From assembly GCA_004352715.1 (NCBI GenBank), contig SCFE01000039.1, forward strand, positions 430,796 through 494,795: a DNA stretch of 64,000 nucleotides. The letters run 5' to 3'. The notes below the pieces were generated by a model. The model made no database searches. It was not told the origin of the DNA and saw only the letters and a program-made list of their open reading frames with translations. The stretch comes from Hofstenia miamia. Lineage: Eukaryota > Xenacoelomorpha > Acoela. The stretch's first letter is position 1. Every line of letters starts with the position of its first letter. The position numbers and the translations under genes were made by a program. Shown here piece by piece: positions 24,170 to 35,272 of this stretch.

Positions 24170-25169
24170 NNNNNNNNNNNNNNNNNNNNNNNNNNNNNNN
24201 NNNNNNNNNNNNNNNNNNNNNNNNNNNNNNNNNNNNNNNNNNNNNNNNNNNNNNNNNNNNNNNNNNNNNNNNNNNNNNNNNNNNNNNNNNNNNNNNNNNN
24301 NNNNNNNNNNNNNNNNNNNNNNNNNNNNNNNNNNNNNNNNNNNNNNNNNNNNNNNNNNNNNNNNNNNNNNNNNNNNNNNNNNNNNNNNNNNNNNNNNNNN
24401 NNNNNNNNNNNNNNNNNNNNNNNNNNNNNNNNNNNNNNNNNNNNNNNNNNNNNNNNNNNNNNNNNNNNNNNNNNNNNNNNNNNNNNNNNNNNNNNNNNNN
24501 NNNNNNNNNNNNNNNNNNNNNNNNNNNNNNNNNNNNNNNNNNNNNNNNNNNNNNNNNNNNNNNNNNNNNNNNNNNNNNNNNNNNNNNNNNNNNNNNNNNN
24601 NNNNNNNNNNNNNNNNNNNNNNNNNNNNNNNNNNNNNNNNNNNNNNNNNNNNNNNNNNNNNNNNNNNNNNNNNNNNNNNNNNNNNNNNNNNNNNNNNNNN
24701 NNNNNNNNNNNNNNNNNNNNNNNNNNNNNNNNNNNNNNNNNNNNNNNNNNNNNNNNNNNNNNNNNNNNNNNNNNNNNNNNNNNNNNNNNNNNNNNNNNNN
24801 NNNNNNNNNNNNNNNNNNNNNNNNNNNNNNNNNNNNNNNNNNNNNNNNNNNNNNNNNNNNNNNNNNNNNNNNNNNNNNNNNNNNNNNNNNNNNNNNNNNN
24901 NNNNNNNNNNNNNNNNNNNNNNNNNNNNNNNNNNNNNNNNNNNNNNNNNNNNNNNNNNNNNNNNNNNNNNNNNNNNNNNNNNNNNNNNNNNNNNNNNNNN
25001 NNNNNNNNNNNNNNNNNNNNNNNNNNNNNNNNNNNNNNNNNNNNNNNNNNNNNNNNNNNNNNNNNNNNNNNNNNNNNNNNNNNNNNNNNNNNNNNNNNNN
25101 NNNNNNNNNNNNNNNNNNNNNNNNNNNNNNNNNNNNNNNNNNNNNNNNNNNNNNNNNNNNNNNNNNNNN
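24170..25169. other. Assembly gap, 1000 N
   Basis: Falls between two diverged copies of ORF3: the left edge is in the middle of B1, the right edge at the start of B2. Real length unknown. Confidence 0.99.
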
Positions 25170-27470
25170 AAAAGAGAGAGAAAAGCAAATGTCGAAAATC
25201 AATGGGGAAACTTTACATCCTTATTTCATGGGAACTTCAAAGATGTGCTATAATGCATTTGCAAAACTATCCCCAGAAACAAAGACCCATATACAAAAAG
25301 TCATGAGAGTCGAAGGGAAATTCTTACAAATCGTGCTCAACACCAACAACAGGCCAAAAGTAAATGTCATTATCAGTTATCCACAAGATATGAATGAAAC
25401 ATTAGAAAGACCATACATGCGCAGTATGGTGCACGTCGTATTCGATGACGCATTTACACTGGATACAACACAAGCAATAATGGCATACAAAGACAAAATC
25501 ACTGAGATACCAGAAATAAACATGGATGCAGAAAACCTCACAATCATACACATATTGAAACACAGAGAATATACAAAGACGTTAGAAAAGAAAGTGGACA
25601 ACACAACAAGAATGGCAAGAGTACAAAATGTCAGAGTCGTACTAATAACAATAACAACACAGGACAATATTCCCAAGCACTTAGAAAATGCATGCCGTTT
25701 AGGTGAAAACATCCTCCTATGGGAGAAAACAGCAAAGAACACAACAATCCCAGAGCTAATACATCTCAACTTACAGATAGATTATTGGGCACAGATCTAC
25801 CAAATCATGGTAGACCCATGCATCACAATCAATCTTTACAGGCAAACAAAAACAATAGAGATGACAACCAATATAGAAGGAATTGAAAAAGCAAACACAT
25901 TGTTTATAAAATGCAGCCTCACGCAATGACAGGACCATTTACAACAAATCCAAATGATTTGGAGGAACATGAAGTTGCAACAAAAAGTAGAGGAAGGCTG
26001 GCCAGAGATAAAAATCAATGCACCATCATGAAAGTTTCACAAATCAGTAGAAATGGCGCTGACAGAAGTAAACAGAGCCTATGAATTGAATACAAAAAAA
26101 GATTTTAAACAATTATTATTTGAAGAAAAGAATGCGCCAGAAATATGCTATAGAACTACAGCGTGGATATTAGCTATATTTACAACAGAAGATGTGGAAA
26201 TAAAACTCCCGATCTTGTGACAAACTCGTCACAAACTAACAAAATCAAAGAAATACGAAATTGTGATATCCCCGATCAACACACAAACAAAGAACTGGCT
26301 ATTAAATGGACACACTGGAAAACTGGAGTCACCGAATTGATCAGAGAAGCCAGTGCAAGTGATGGAAAAAATACTGAGTAGAATAATAATGAAAGAAAAT
26401 CCGTTGGGGAAGATGTCAGCAATAAGCATTGCAAATAAGACAGGGATATGCCCCAGTGAAATCATGATATTTGATGAGCCAATGAGGAAATACATGTGGG
26501 GAGCGACATCTGAAACACAGATGAAGCAACTCCAAAATCAGCCATGGCTCACAACAAAGAAAATTATTAAGAGAAAACTTGCAAGCACAGCTGAAATCCA
26601 AAAATGCTAACACAGAAAAATGTGCAGAGAATACTAGATCATGAAATAGGACGCTATGAACAAGACAGTCTGTTCTGCACATTTACCAAGATCATTCAGA
26701 GCGCCAAAATGATGAAAAGAGGAGGCATTACAGAGCCAGTAGACGTCTGTGAAATGGTTACAAAGTCCCAAGCAGAAATGTTAGAGGAGGAACAACTATT
26801 AACATCATCCAGATTACTACTATCCCCCAAAACACAACAGACAATCAATAGGATAAACATCGAGAAATGGGGAGAAATTAGTCCAGCTAAGACAATAGAA
26901 TGGATAGACACAGAGGACGAGCATTTCCTGGTCAAAATTAAAATTACAAAATAATCAAAAGATATAAAAGAAAGAAACTTCCAGAGCATCAGAGAACAAC
27001 AAACAGTGGCAATGATGAAACTTATGTTCACCAAAGCATTCACACAAACAGAACTGGAAGAGTTATTGAGACCATACAATCAACTTGCTATTGACATTTA
27101 ATGTATCACATCAAGAGTGGAAATTAAAGAAGAACTATGATTAAAGCTAAGTTGAAGGGGACTCACACAAGCATTCTGGGATATTATTACCGAAGCCAAA
27201 AGGAATTACCCCACTACCTTAGGTCTAGCCACAGCATCAACAACAGAGGGCTCATACCAACACATAGAACAAGAAATAGAAACGAAACTCCTGATCTGCA
27301 CACTGCCAGAAACTGTTGTGATACCAATGGTCCTCCCACAGTGGAGATTACCAAAAGATGTTAAGGTTGTGAAGACATTCCTACATGAGTACAAGTCATA
27401 CGTAAACACAGAAAGAAAAGCAAAAGCTATAATAGAAAGAGATGACTACAAGAAATCAAAAGTGATAATG

Positions 27471-27682
27471 CTGCAGAACAACAACAAAGAAAGGGTTTAC
27501 ATCAAAGGTACGATAATGCCAGACCAGCTTTACACACATGGAAAACCAATAAATATACAGCTGCAAGATCTTAGAGCTGCAGAACAACAACAAAGAAAGG
27601 GCCTACATCAAAGGCACAATAATGCCAGACCAACTTTACACACATGGAATACCAATAAACGTGCAACTGCAAGATCTTAGAA
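27471..27682 (+). repeat. 106-bp tandem duplication inside ORF3 of B2
   Basis: Two consecutive units, 27471-27576 and 27577-27682, each beginning CTGCAGAACAACAACAAAG and differing at a few bases. 106 is not a multiple of 3, so the duplication breaks the frame. Confidence 0.85.
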
Positions 27683-28270
27683 ATGAAATTGAAGAGCAGA
27701 ACCTGAGTGCTATAATGTTATTCTCCAGAGTAAATGATATAGTTTGGACAGATATATGGGAAAAGAAATACCACTACTATGACGTCACGAAGAGGGTTGA
27801 AATCATTACAATGATGAGATTAAATAAAAACAATCCCAATATGATAACAGAACAAGAGGTAAGAGATAACATCAGTTTCTTTTACAAGGATGTGGCAAAT
27901 ACTTGAAGTTTAAGGAAAGTTTTCATGTTTTTCTATCCCAACAACCAAATCAGAGAAGACCTCACTCACATGAGCAGAGCTGATGCACAGATGACACATT
28001 AAAGGAATACAACCATATCAGAAATATTATGACATCTCACAGAAAATGAACGAACTAAGAGAGATAACACCAATAGTGGAAGACATCCAAGAAGCATGTT
28101 TCCTGAAATATGCAAACATTGTAACAACAGAAAGAGAGGCAGTTCTAAAGATGACAAAGCAAACAGAATTTGAGGAAACAACGTGGTCTGATCAGCAGGC
28201 AGAAATGATAATTCGAAAGGTGGACACTCTGGTGCATGGAGAACGAGTTGTGCTAAAAATAACGCAAGCT

Positions 28271-28280
28271 GAGGGGGGCA
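28271..28280 (+). promoter_or_regulatory. Polypurine tract of copy B2
   Basis: GAGGGGGGCA immediately before the LTR start TGTAGC; the usual plus-strand primer of LTR elements. It also encodes the last residues of ORF3. Confidence 0.8.
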
Positions 28281-29389
28281 TGTAGCATCATCCAAATAAT
28301 CAGAAATAAGCTGCAAATGTTGCAGAAGAGAATAAGATCGAAAAGGAGTTGATTAAAAATATTACAATCAATTAGTTGCTATTATTTCAGATTAATTTGT
28401 AAAATGTAACCAAGAATAAAATATGTGTCAAAAAAGAGATATTTGTATCTGTCAATAAAAATACTTTTGACTAAACGATGATTACGTTATTTTATAGCCA
28501 CCATATTGGCAAAAGTTTAAATTTGAATCAACAGGTACTTCTTTTGGAATTACTATAAATACATTGAAACTTATTGTAAGAATTTGATAAAGAATTTTAC
28601 TTAGAATTCTTATTTTCTTCTTATTAACAGTTTGATTATTTAATACTATGTCAAGCTAATCAAGCAGTGTTTAGTAGTGGTCTGGATACATCACAGGGAA
28701 CGATTCTAGGGTCCCTGTGCCAGATCATGAAAGTGCACTTATGTTAGGTGTAGGGGTTTTCTCTCGATTAGCTGACTAGCATTTCCTTTCTACATGTATC
28801 AGATAACTAACTGTCAACAAATGGTTGGATAACCAAACCCTAGGAATTATCTTAATATTATTTTAGATCTAAATTGATGACCTATAATCAACTGATAAAA
28901 TGACCGTACATGTAGTAAGTTATAAATGTAGGTTAGGAAGTTGTTCAAATAGAATTTATTTAACTAAGCCAATATATTTTGGTAATGGCTACATGTAGTA
29001 TTTAATGAACAACTAGTAACAGTTCAGGTTGCAAATAGATATAACACTTTCACATAATAGAGTTTAAGCCGAGTTGTGTTGTGTCTTGAGTAAGCACTGA
29101 GCTAATGTAGGGTACACTTAAGCTATCTTGATTGAGCTGAGAAGTGGCACTCAAGCATCAGATGGAATGGTAAAATTGAGATCCGCTTCATGCCCATTAG
29201 AAGATTGTTATGGAGGTTACTGCATGGCTTCATCACCTAAAAAGTGAACAGTTAAATCAAGGTTACATAAGATAGTGGAGGAAACCAGTCAAGCAGTAAC
29301 AATAAGTAAATCCTTACCCACAATAACACAGCTAACGTTATAAAGTAACAGTAGATAAGCAGTGATAATGCCTGGTAGAGGATATTACA
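28281..29389 (+). repeat. 3' LTR of copy B2
   Basis: 1,109 bp from TGTAGCATCATCC to GAGGATATTACA (TG...CA ends). The end matches the 5' LTR end of copy A. It is followed by ATACC and copy E ORF3 sequence. The first five bases complete the ORF3 stop codon. Confidence 0.85.
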
Positions 29390-30900
29390 ATACCCACATT
29401 TGGGATAGTTCATTTTCTCCAAGTTAAAAAGGATCTCTGTCTTGGTATGCACATTGTAGTAAGCCACTAATTCCAAAAATTGCTGCTTTGACCCAGGGTT
29501 ATTGTGGATCAGGTGGCTCATGCAGAGTGGTGCATTGTCAAACTCAAGAGAATGGAACTTTGTCTCCAATGTGGATCCCCACATATATTTGCAGAGGGTC
29601 TCTGAGAAAATGTTGAGGTCAGCAAAGGCAACACCCATGTGGTTAACTATCATCTGAGGCTGAAGGCGCCCCAATGGACTACTTGCACTGATAAGGCAGG
29701 CATAAAACTTCTCAAACCTTTCAATAGCCTTTTTGGTTTTGCCAGGTAATGATGGAGATGAGCATGAAAGCAGAAGCCAGTTCTTGATTTTCCATGTGGC
29801 GGGGCAAATGGCCAGCTCATGCATACATTTCTTGGCAAGGCACTCTTGGGCATGTTTGTTGAGAGGCAGTTGGATGTGTGGATCTTGTGTCAGAAAAATG
29901 GACAGAACCCAAAAGGCTCCACATGACAGAATAGGTGGCACAAACTTCTCAGAGAACAGATGTTCAGCAAAATTTTGGTGGTCTTGTGAGGTGTAGGCTA
30001 TGTGCAGCTCCATGAGGAGCCTCTCAATGGATCCGGAGTATTGTGACGTAGGGCTGTGGATATTAATAGTGGGTGAAACAGACTCAGGGTTTCTATCTCC
30101 CTAGAGATTAGTCCAGACCTCATTGATCTTGGCTAGAGTTGCAGTGCTTTGAGAAAATGCAAAATTGACGTGCATGTTTGTAACCAAGGCAAGACTGGGC
30201 CAGTTAGCAAAAATGGATTCAAGAATTTGCGACTGGGTGATGGCATCTATGATAAGCCTTGTGTCAACTGCAAGGTGATGGGTGGGTATTATCTTACACA
30301 AAAGAAGGTTGGTGTAAATTGATGTGGTCACTGAAAAGATATTAAACTGATACATACTGGTGGGACAATAGTAGTGAGTATAGAGGATCATGAAGTTCTC
30401 CATCCTAAAGTGAAGGTTAACAACTTCCTCAGGTATCTGTCCTGATATTCTTCTTTGACAACACCAGACAAATGTTCTCAACCTTCACTAGCCTATATGC
30501 TATTTCAATCTTTTCCATTACCTTGGGCTGGTTAACTTCACCAACTTGGAAGAAGAAAACAATGAGTAAGTTCTCAAAATCAATGTTGATGTACTCGAAT
30601 TTCTAAATGGTGTGGTTGTTGTTCAGCAGCTGGCACATGTGCATTATATTAAAATCCTCATCAAGCATGGTGTGGACCATACTTCACCAGTATGGTTGTT
30701 TGAGTCGTAGCATATTATGGTATTAATTTTGGGCCTATGTTCCACATCAATGACAAAGGGAATGACATCCACTGCACACGTGAGGTTCTTGGTGTTGTAT
30801 GTCCAGCATAATTTGTTCTTCATTTCCTCCAATAAGTTGTCACATACAAAACTAACTGCTTTGGGGGTTGTGATAAAGTATCAATGTAAAGTTTTGTCTC
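29390..30900 (-). pseudogene. Copy E: ORF3 N-terminal two thirds
   Basis: Minus-strand ORF3 of a diverged subfamily. Blocks matching B2: VEHRPKINTIICYD (about 30735), FAFSQSTATLAKINEVWTNL (30160), NIHSPTSQYSGSIERLLMEL (30050), PPILSCGAFWVLSIFLTQDP, KIKNWLLLSC, GVAFADLNIFSETLCKYMWG, ending NYPKCGY at 29390. The segment 30013-29390 is open. It stops exactly at the LTR of B2, and copy D (6811) continues at the next residue of the protein, so D is probably its other half. Confidence 0.8.
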
Positions 30901-30929
30901 CTACCTTAGAGATCTTTCCACTCCCAAGG

Positions 30930-31000
30930 GGCTATTTGGTGCCCCAAATAGTTGTGGGAATCAAGCTCCCAAGGGGCTATTTGGCGCCCCAATTAGTCGC
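30930..31000. repeat. Two tandem copies of a 38-bp hairpin-like unit
   Basis: CTCCCAAGGGGCTATTTGG is followed by YGCCCCAA in both units (about 30930 and 30968). GGGGC...GCCCC can pair. Located in the linker between integrase tail and ORF3 of copy E. Confidence 0.7.
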
Positions 31001-31169
31001 ATGGTCTACTACCTGAGTCCTCCTGCATCCTTTTCTCTTGCGGGATACACTCTCCTCTGCTTGATGAGGGGTGTCATCTTGGCTCTGTTCATCTCAGGGG
31101 TTATGTCTTCACCTCACTTGTCTTCTTGCAGGCAGCTGGTTCTCAGTTTGTTTCATCTGATGTGGCTTG

Positions 31170-33400
31170 GTTGCTAAACATAAAGATTAAATAAGTTCCC
31201 AATCTAAATACTCTTGGTCCATAACTCTACATCTAGGCAAAGTAGAAGTAGCAGTAATGTTGCTACTATTACCAAGGTTATCATTATAATCAACCTCAGA
31301 GAGGTTGTGTTCCTCACACTCAGTGAGGTTAGTATAATTCTCAAGTTCATTTACTCTGTCATTGACAAGTGAAAATTCACTACTAGGGTTGATGAAAACA
31401 TTGCTAATATCTTTAATAGTGCATTTGAGTCATTGGAAATGGGCGACTCTCCCATTACTTAATAAATATCTATGGTGGTCTTACACCTTTGTAACAGTAA
31501 ATGGACCCTGCCAGTTGGTAGCAAGTTTCTACACTTGATTTGTGTCAGTGATCTGGTGAGGAAAATATGCAAAAACCTTGTCACCAACCTTGTGAGGCTC
31601 ACCATACAGTTTGTGATTGAAATTTCACTGATAACAGATTGATTAGTGTTCTGACAGATAGTTAAGTGTACTTCTTGAAATTCATGTAACATACAATTCA
31701 CAAAATTCTCCAATGTGTGTTTGTTATAATCTGGGAACATAATGGAAAGGGGTGTACTCACCTCTTGCCCAAACATGGCCTTAAAGGGGCTGACCTTAGT
31801 AGTGGTATGCATAGTGGTGTTATAAAAATACTCTACTGCCTCAATGACGCATTTCCAATTTCTGCCTGCTGCTCAGGCAAGGGCAACTCAGATTAGTTTG
31901 ATAACAGTGCAGTTGAGTCTTTCAACAACAACATTGGACTGCAGGTGATATGCAGTGGTGAACTCATGGAGTATCTTGAGCTCCTTCATCAAGGTCTCCA
32001 TAAGGTGGTTTTAGAATTGAGGGCCACAATCTGAAATTAGGCACTCCATGGACCCAAACTTGAGAACCCATTCCTTGACCACTTTCTCTCCAATAACCTC
32101 AGCAGTGGTGCTGCTGAGGGGGATGAGTTAAGCATACTTGGTAAAATGATCAATAAGTATTAGGAGGTACTAGTACCCCTCCTCATTGCAAGAGAGTTTC
32201 TCAATGTCCATATGTACAACTTCATTTGTGTGTTCCAAGGCTCTGCTGTGCAGCTTGGTTCACTGTTCTGGAAAATGTCCAGCTCCCTGCAACAGGAAAG
32301 TTGTGCATTTTTTGATCACCTTCTGCACTGCGGCTCTAATACAAATAGTTACATATCTTGCATTAAATGAATGACACCTAAATGGCCTTTCTCATGAATC
32401 TTTTGTACCAAATCTCTTTGTGTAAAGCAAGTCTGCATCAGTCAGTTTCCAATTATAGCACAGAAAATACCTGTTGGCAATGAGGCTGAGGATGTAGTTG
32501 TCATCTTTCAGTCTGGCAATGATCTTGCTTAACACTTGTCATAGTGTTGGTGATGGACAATTTCTGCTTCAGTAATCTCCTCCTTCACTAAAATAGGGAG
32601 GATCTCATTTGCATGTCAGTCTGCATTGATCTTGGGCAAACACTTGTAGTTGCTGTATGGGATAAACCCAAACAGTGTTTTCTCTCCAGGCAGTTTCCAG
32701 AGATCATGCTCATAGCTAGGGAGAGCAGTCCAATAGTCTGCCATATACTTCCACTCAAAGAGGCCATAGGGAATTATAAAGGCAGTCTTCAAAATATCAG
32801 AGGGCTTCATTGGCACCTGCCAGTAAGCCTTGTCCCAGGTTGAGGCAGCTGAATAACTTGTATTAACTAACATCATAAAGGAGATCCTCAATGGGCAGAG
32901 TGGGTACTCATCCTTTACTGTAACATTGTTAAGCTTTCTGAAGTCCACACAAAGGCAGGACTTGTTGCCTTGTTTAATAAAGACAGTGGGAGCTGTGTAG
33001 GGGCTATTGCTAGCTTGGATAATGCCATTTTCTATGAGGTCACTTAAGATCTTTTCATATTCTTCCCAGAAGCATTCCAGTACTCTTCTGATGGGCAAGC
33101 ATATTGGATTATCATTCTTGGTTATGATGGAATGCTGCTCTCCAACTGCCTGGCCAATGCTGATTGAGCCATAATTAAAGACCTCATAATGCTGTCAGAG
33201 CAGAGGGGAAAGTGAGTCATGCTCCTGAGCACTAAGATGTGGATGCTTCTGCTCATTAACAAGGGGATCCAAATGTTTTCACTTGGCTCCACCAGCTCAT
33301 GGACAGCCATTAAGATTGGTGAGCAGGCAGCAGCATGGAATTCTGGATGAACTGAAGTTGCAATGAGCCTTTGTTGAGACTGATCTATTGTAACCAAAGA
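31170..33400 (-). pseudogene. Copy E: pol with deleted RT palm and RNase H
   Basis: RT 5' part at 33098-32820 (LPIRRVLECFWEEYEKIL, KQGNKSCLCVDFRKLNN, TWDKAYWQVPM). After PYGLFEWK the sequence jumps to ADYWTALPSYEHDLWKLPGE (about 32740), so the YxDD box and most of RNase H are deleted. Integrase follows, frameshifted: HEKGHLG near 32390, a decayed core, then TTTKVSPFKAMFGQEVSTPLS at 31800 and the C-terminal tail to MDQEYLDWELI near 31180, which aligns with DPETWDINLL of copy A. Confidence 0.8.
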
Positions 33401-33411
33401 ATCAGAACTAT

Positions 33412-34760
33412 TTAGAACAGTAACACATTTTTTTCCTCTAGAGACAAGGCAGAAAGGCAGAGATCAGGGGAGAAGTTAATTCCACAAAAGTGTTTTCCCT
33501 TAAATCCAGAAATCATAACATCTCCAGTGTAAGCAGAGTCAGTGGTGACAGGAACACATCGCCAATGATGAGGCTCCCTGATCATGCACTCAGAAAAGCT
33601 CAAAGAGATGTCCTGGCTGGGGACATTTGCTTTTTCTGATAGAGATGGTTTTATTACCATAATTGATAATGCACAAATTCTTGGTCTCTGGGTTCATTGA
33701 TGATGAAACCTTTGCCATCAGCAACTAGATGAATAACTGCTTGGCACTGAGATTTAGTGTGCCCTTTCTGACTGCAATGGAAACAATGAGTATACTCAAG
33801 TTCTATTTTAATGGTGGAAGCAATGGTGCTTGAAGAGGTAGGAGACTTTGGTAAAGAAGAACCAGCTTTTAGATCTCCAGCATCCTTATCAATATGAGTA
33901 GTGTTGTGCAGCATATATATGATGCTTATGGCCTTGCAGATAATTAAGCTGAGATCATACTCAGGGTTGTACTTGAGTTCAAGGCAACTTTGAATGTTAT
34001 GCAGGAAGCCTTGGCAGATGTATGAAAAAAGATCATGCTTTGAATACTCAGGGGTGAGCTTCCTTAAATGAAACAGCCTTTCCACTTGTGTGATGTACAT
34101 GTGAATGTCATCACCTTTTTGAATGAGAGATCACAAAGTAGTGTTTTGTACTGATGTTTGATATGGGGGGCCTTTTGTAATGGTCCTTGAAATATCCAAT
34201 ATGAAGCAGATAACTGGTCTTCACATCTCAATCTAGCATCATGTACTGATTGTACATGATACCTTGAAGGTAGGTGGGGAATTAAGCAATGGGGGCATCT
34301 TGGGTAGCTTTGTACTGTCACATGGTTAACTCAAAGAGAAAGAACCACTCTTCAAAAGATTGAGAGATTTTGTCAATCTTTCCAGTACATCTAGGTAATA
34401 TTGAATGTTGATTAAACAGGTTAGCAGTATTGCTCCAGCACCAGTCATGGGTAGTATCAATTGAGTATAGTGAGGGCCACTCTTAAGAGCAGATGTGGAA
34501 AAGTTGCATGACTGTGGTGGAGTAGTTGGAGTCACACCAGTAGGGGTAACACAGTTGTTCACAGGTGCAGGAGGTGAAACAGTCACACTCAGCACAGACG
34601 AAATTGGAGTGGCAATCATGGTTAGCTTGGGAACCTGAGTCAAAACTTACTGTGTGAAGGTGGGCTCTCCAGCTGTGAAAGAGGTAACAGGGTAATGAAT
34701 TGTGGCATAAATAGTGTAGAAGTGGAGACAATGGGGCTGCTCAGAAGGTGAGCAGAAATC
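33412..34760 (-). pseudogene. Copy E: Gag remnant, protease missing
   Basis: N-terminal Ser/Pro/Thr-rich part (34640-34480), capsid-like part with frameshifts (34440-34060), then an open stretch 34100-33654 with EYSKHDLFSYICQGFLHNIQ, aligning with SYSKYDLFSHICKGMPES of copy A, and a CCHC knuckle CFHCSQKGHTKSQC near 33785. The expected DTGA protease is absent: the open stretch 33660-33412 already matches the region after protease in copy A. Confidence 0.75.
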
Positions 34761-35070
34761 ATTTCAGAGACTTGCTCTGAAAGACATTTAGAGAAATTGT
34801 CCAACACAGTGTTTTCTCTCCAGGCAGTTTCCAGAGATCATGCTCATAGCTAGGGAAAGCAGGCCAATATTCTGCATTGTTGTGAAGTCTCCCTTGACAG
34901 TGTTTAATGGAGAAGGTAAAATCATTCAAGTACTTGAACCTCTGGGCAAGTAATGTACTTGGAAGGGCTAGACTGGTGATGAATGAGGCAGGCTGCTCTG
35001 CCACAGCAGAGAAGTAGGCATGTTTTTTAGTCTCCAGATTGGTAGGAGCATAGTTATCAAGATCAAGGGG
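34761..35070 (-). pseudogene. RNase H end fragment joined to Gag of copy E
   Basis: LAQRFKYLNDFTFSIKHCQG then RLHNNAEYWPAFPSYEHDLW is the end of a Gypsy RNase H, as at 13800 and 20520. Its last part (34806-34868) is nearly identical to 32674-32736 of copy E. Pol sequence upstream of Gag is out of order, so this is a rearranged piece or another copy. Confidence 0.7.
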
Positions 35071-35272
35071 GTGGTGTACATTGAAGCAACATTGTCAATA
35101 TGTGTTTCTCTATGTTCCCATATGTGCCTTCTATTTTGGCAGTTGTTGTAGTCCAAATGTTGCTGAGTAATTTTTTTTCAAAGTTTTGATGTCCTCCCAG
35201 AATGAGTTGGTTAAGCTACTCTTCATAAATTTCTGTGCTGTTTCTCCTGCTATTGTTATTTTTGAGGTTATA
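35071..35272 (-). pseudogene. Copy C: ORF3 fragment beyond the mariner insertion
   Basis: Reads SSLTNSFWEDIKTLKKNYSA and then TPL-ILITMLLPIWRLK, matching FWDxI...NYPxTxG and ILPxW blocks of B2 and D. It continues the ORF3 fragment at 35884-37500; the 611-bp element in between is a later insertion. The boundary with the RNase H fragment lies within 35010-35090. Confidence 0.65.

Larger units (their letters stand above)
25170..28285 (+). pseudogene. Copy B2: nearly full-length ORF3 (unknown protein, about 1,000 residues)
   Basis: Start at MSKINGETLHPYFMG (25189). Open to 25929, then stops and few frameshifts to the end at ATG-TAG (28280-28285). Blocks in order: NNRPKVNVIISYPQD, VHVVFDDAFTLDTTQ, HILKHREYTKTLEKK, LQIDYWAQIYQIMVDPC, EEGWPEIKINAPS, NTQTKNWLLNGHTGKLES, KYMWGATSETQMKQLQNQPW, LLLSPKTQQTINRINIEKW, KLMFTKAFTQTELEELL, FWDIITEAKRNYPTTLG, VVIPMVLPQWRLPKD, HYYDVTKRVEIITMM, VFMFFYPNNQI, ACFLKYANIVTTEREAVL. 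It sits where env would be, but I see no signal peptide, fusion peptide or anchor. Homologues are in copies A, C, D, E and F. A TGA at 26029-26031 matches CAG in B1. Function unknown. Confidence 0.85.

Noticed and set aside
28700-28990. TACATGTA-type words suggesting a particular phylum
   Set aside because: Frequent in several marine invertebrates; too weak to place the organism.
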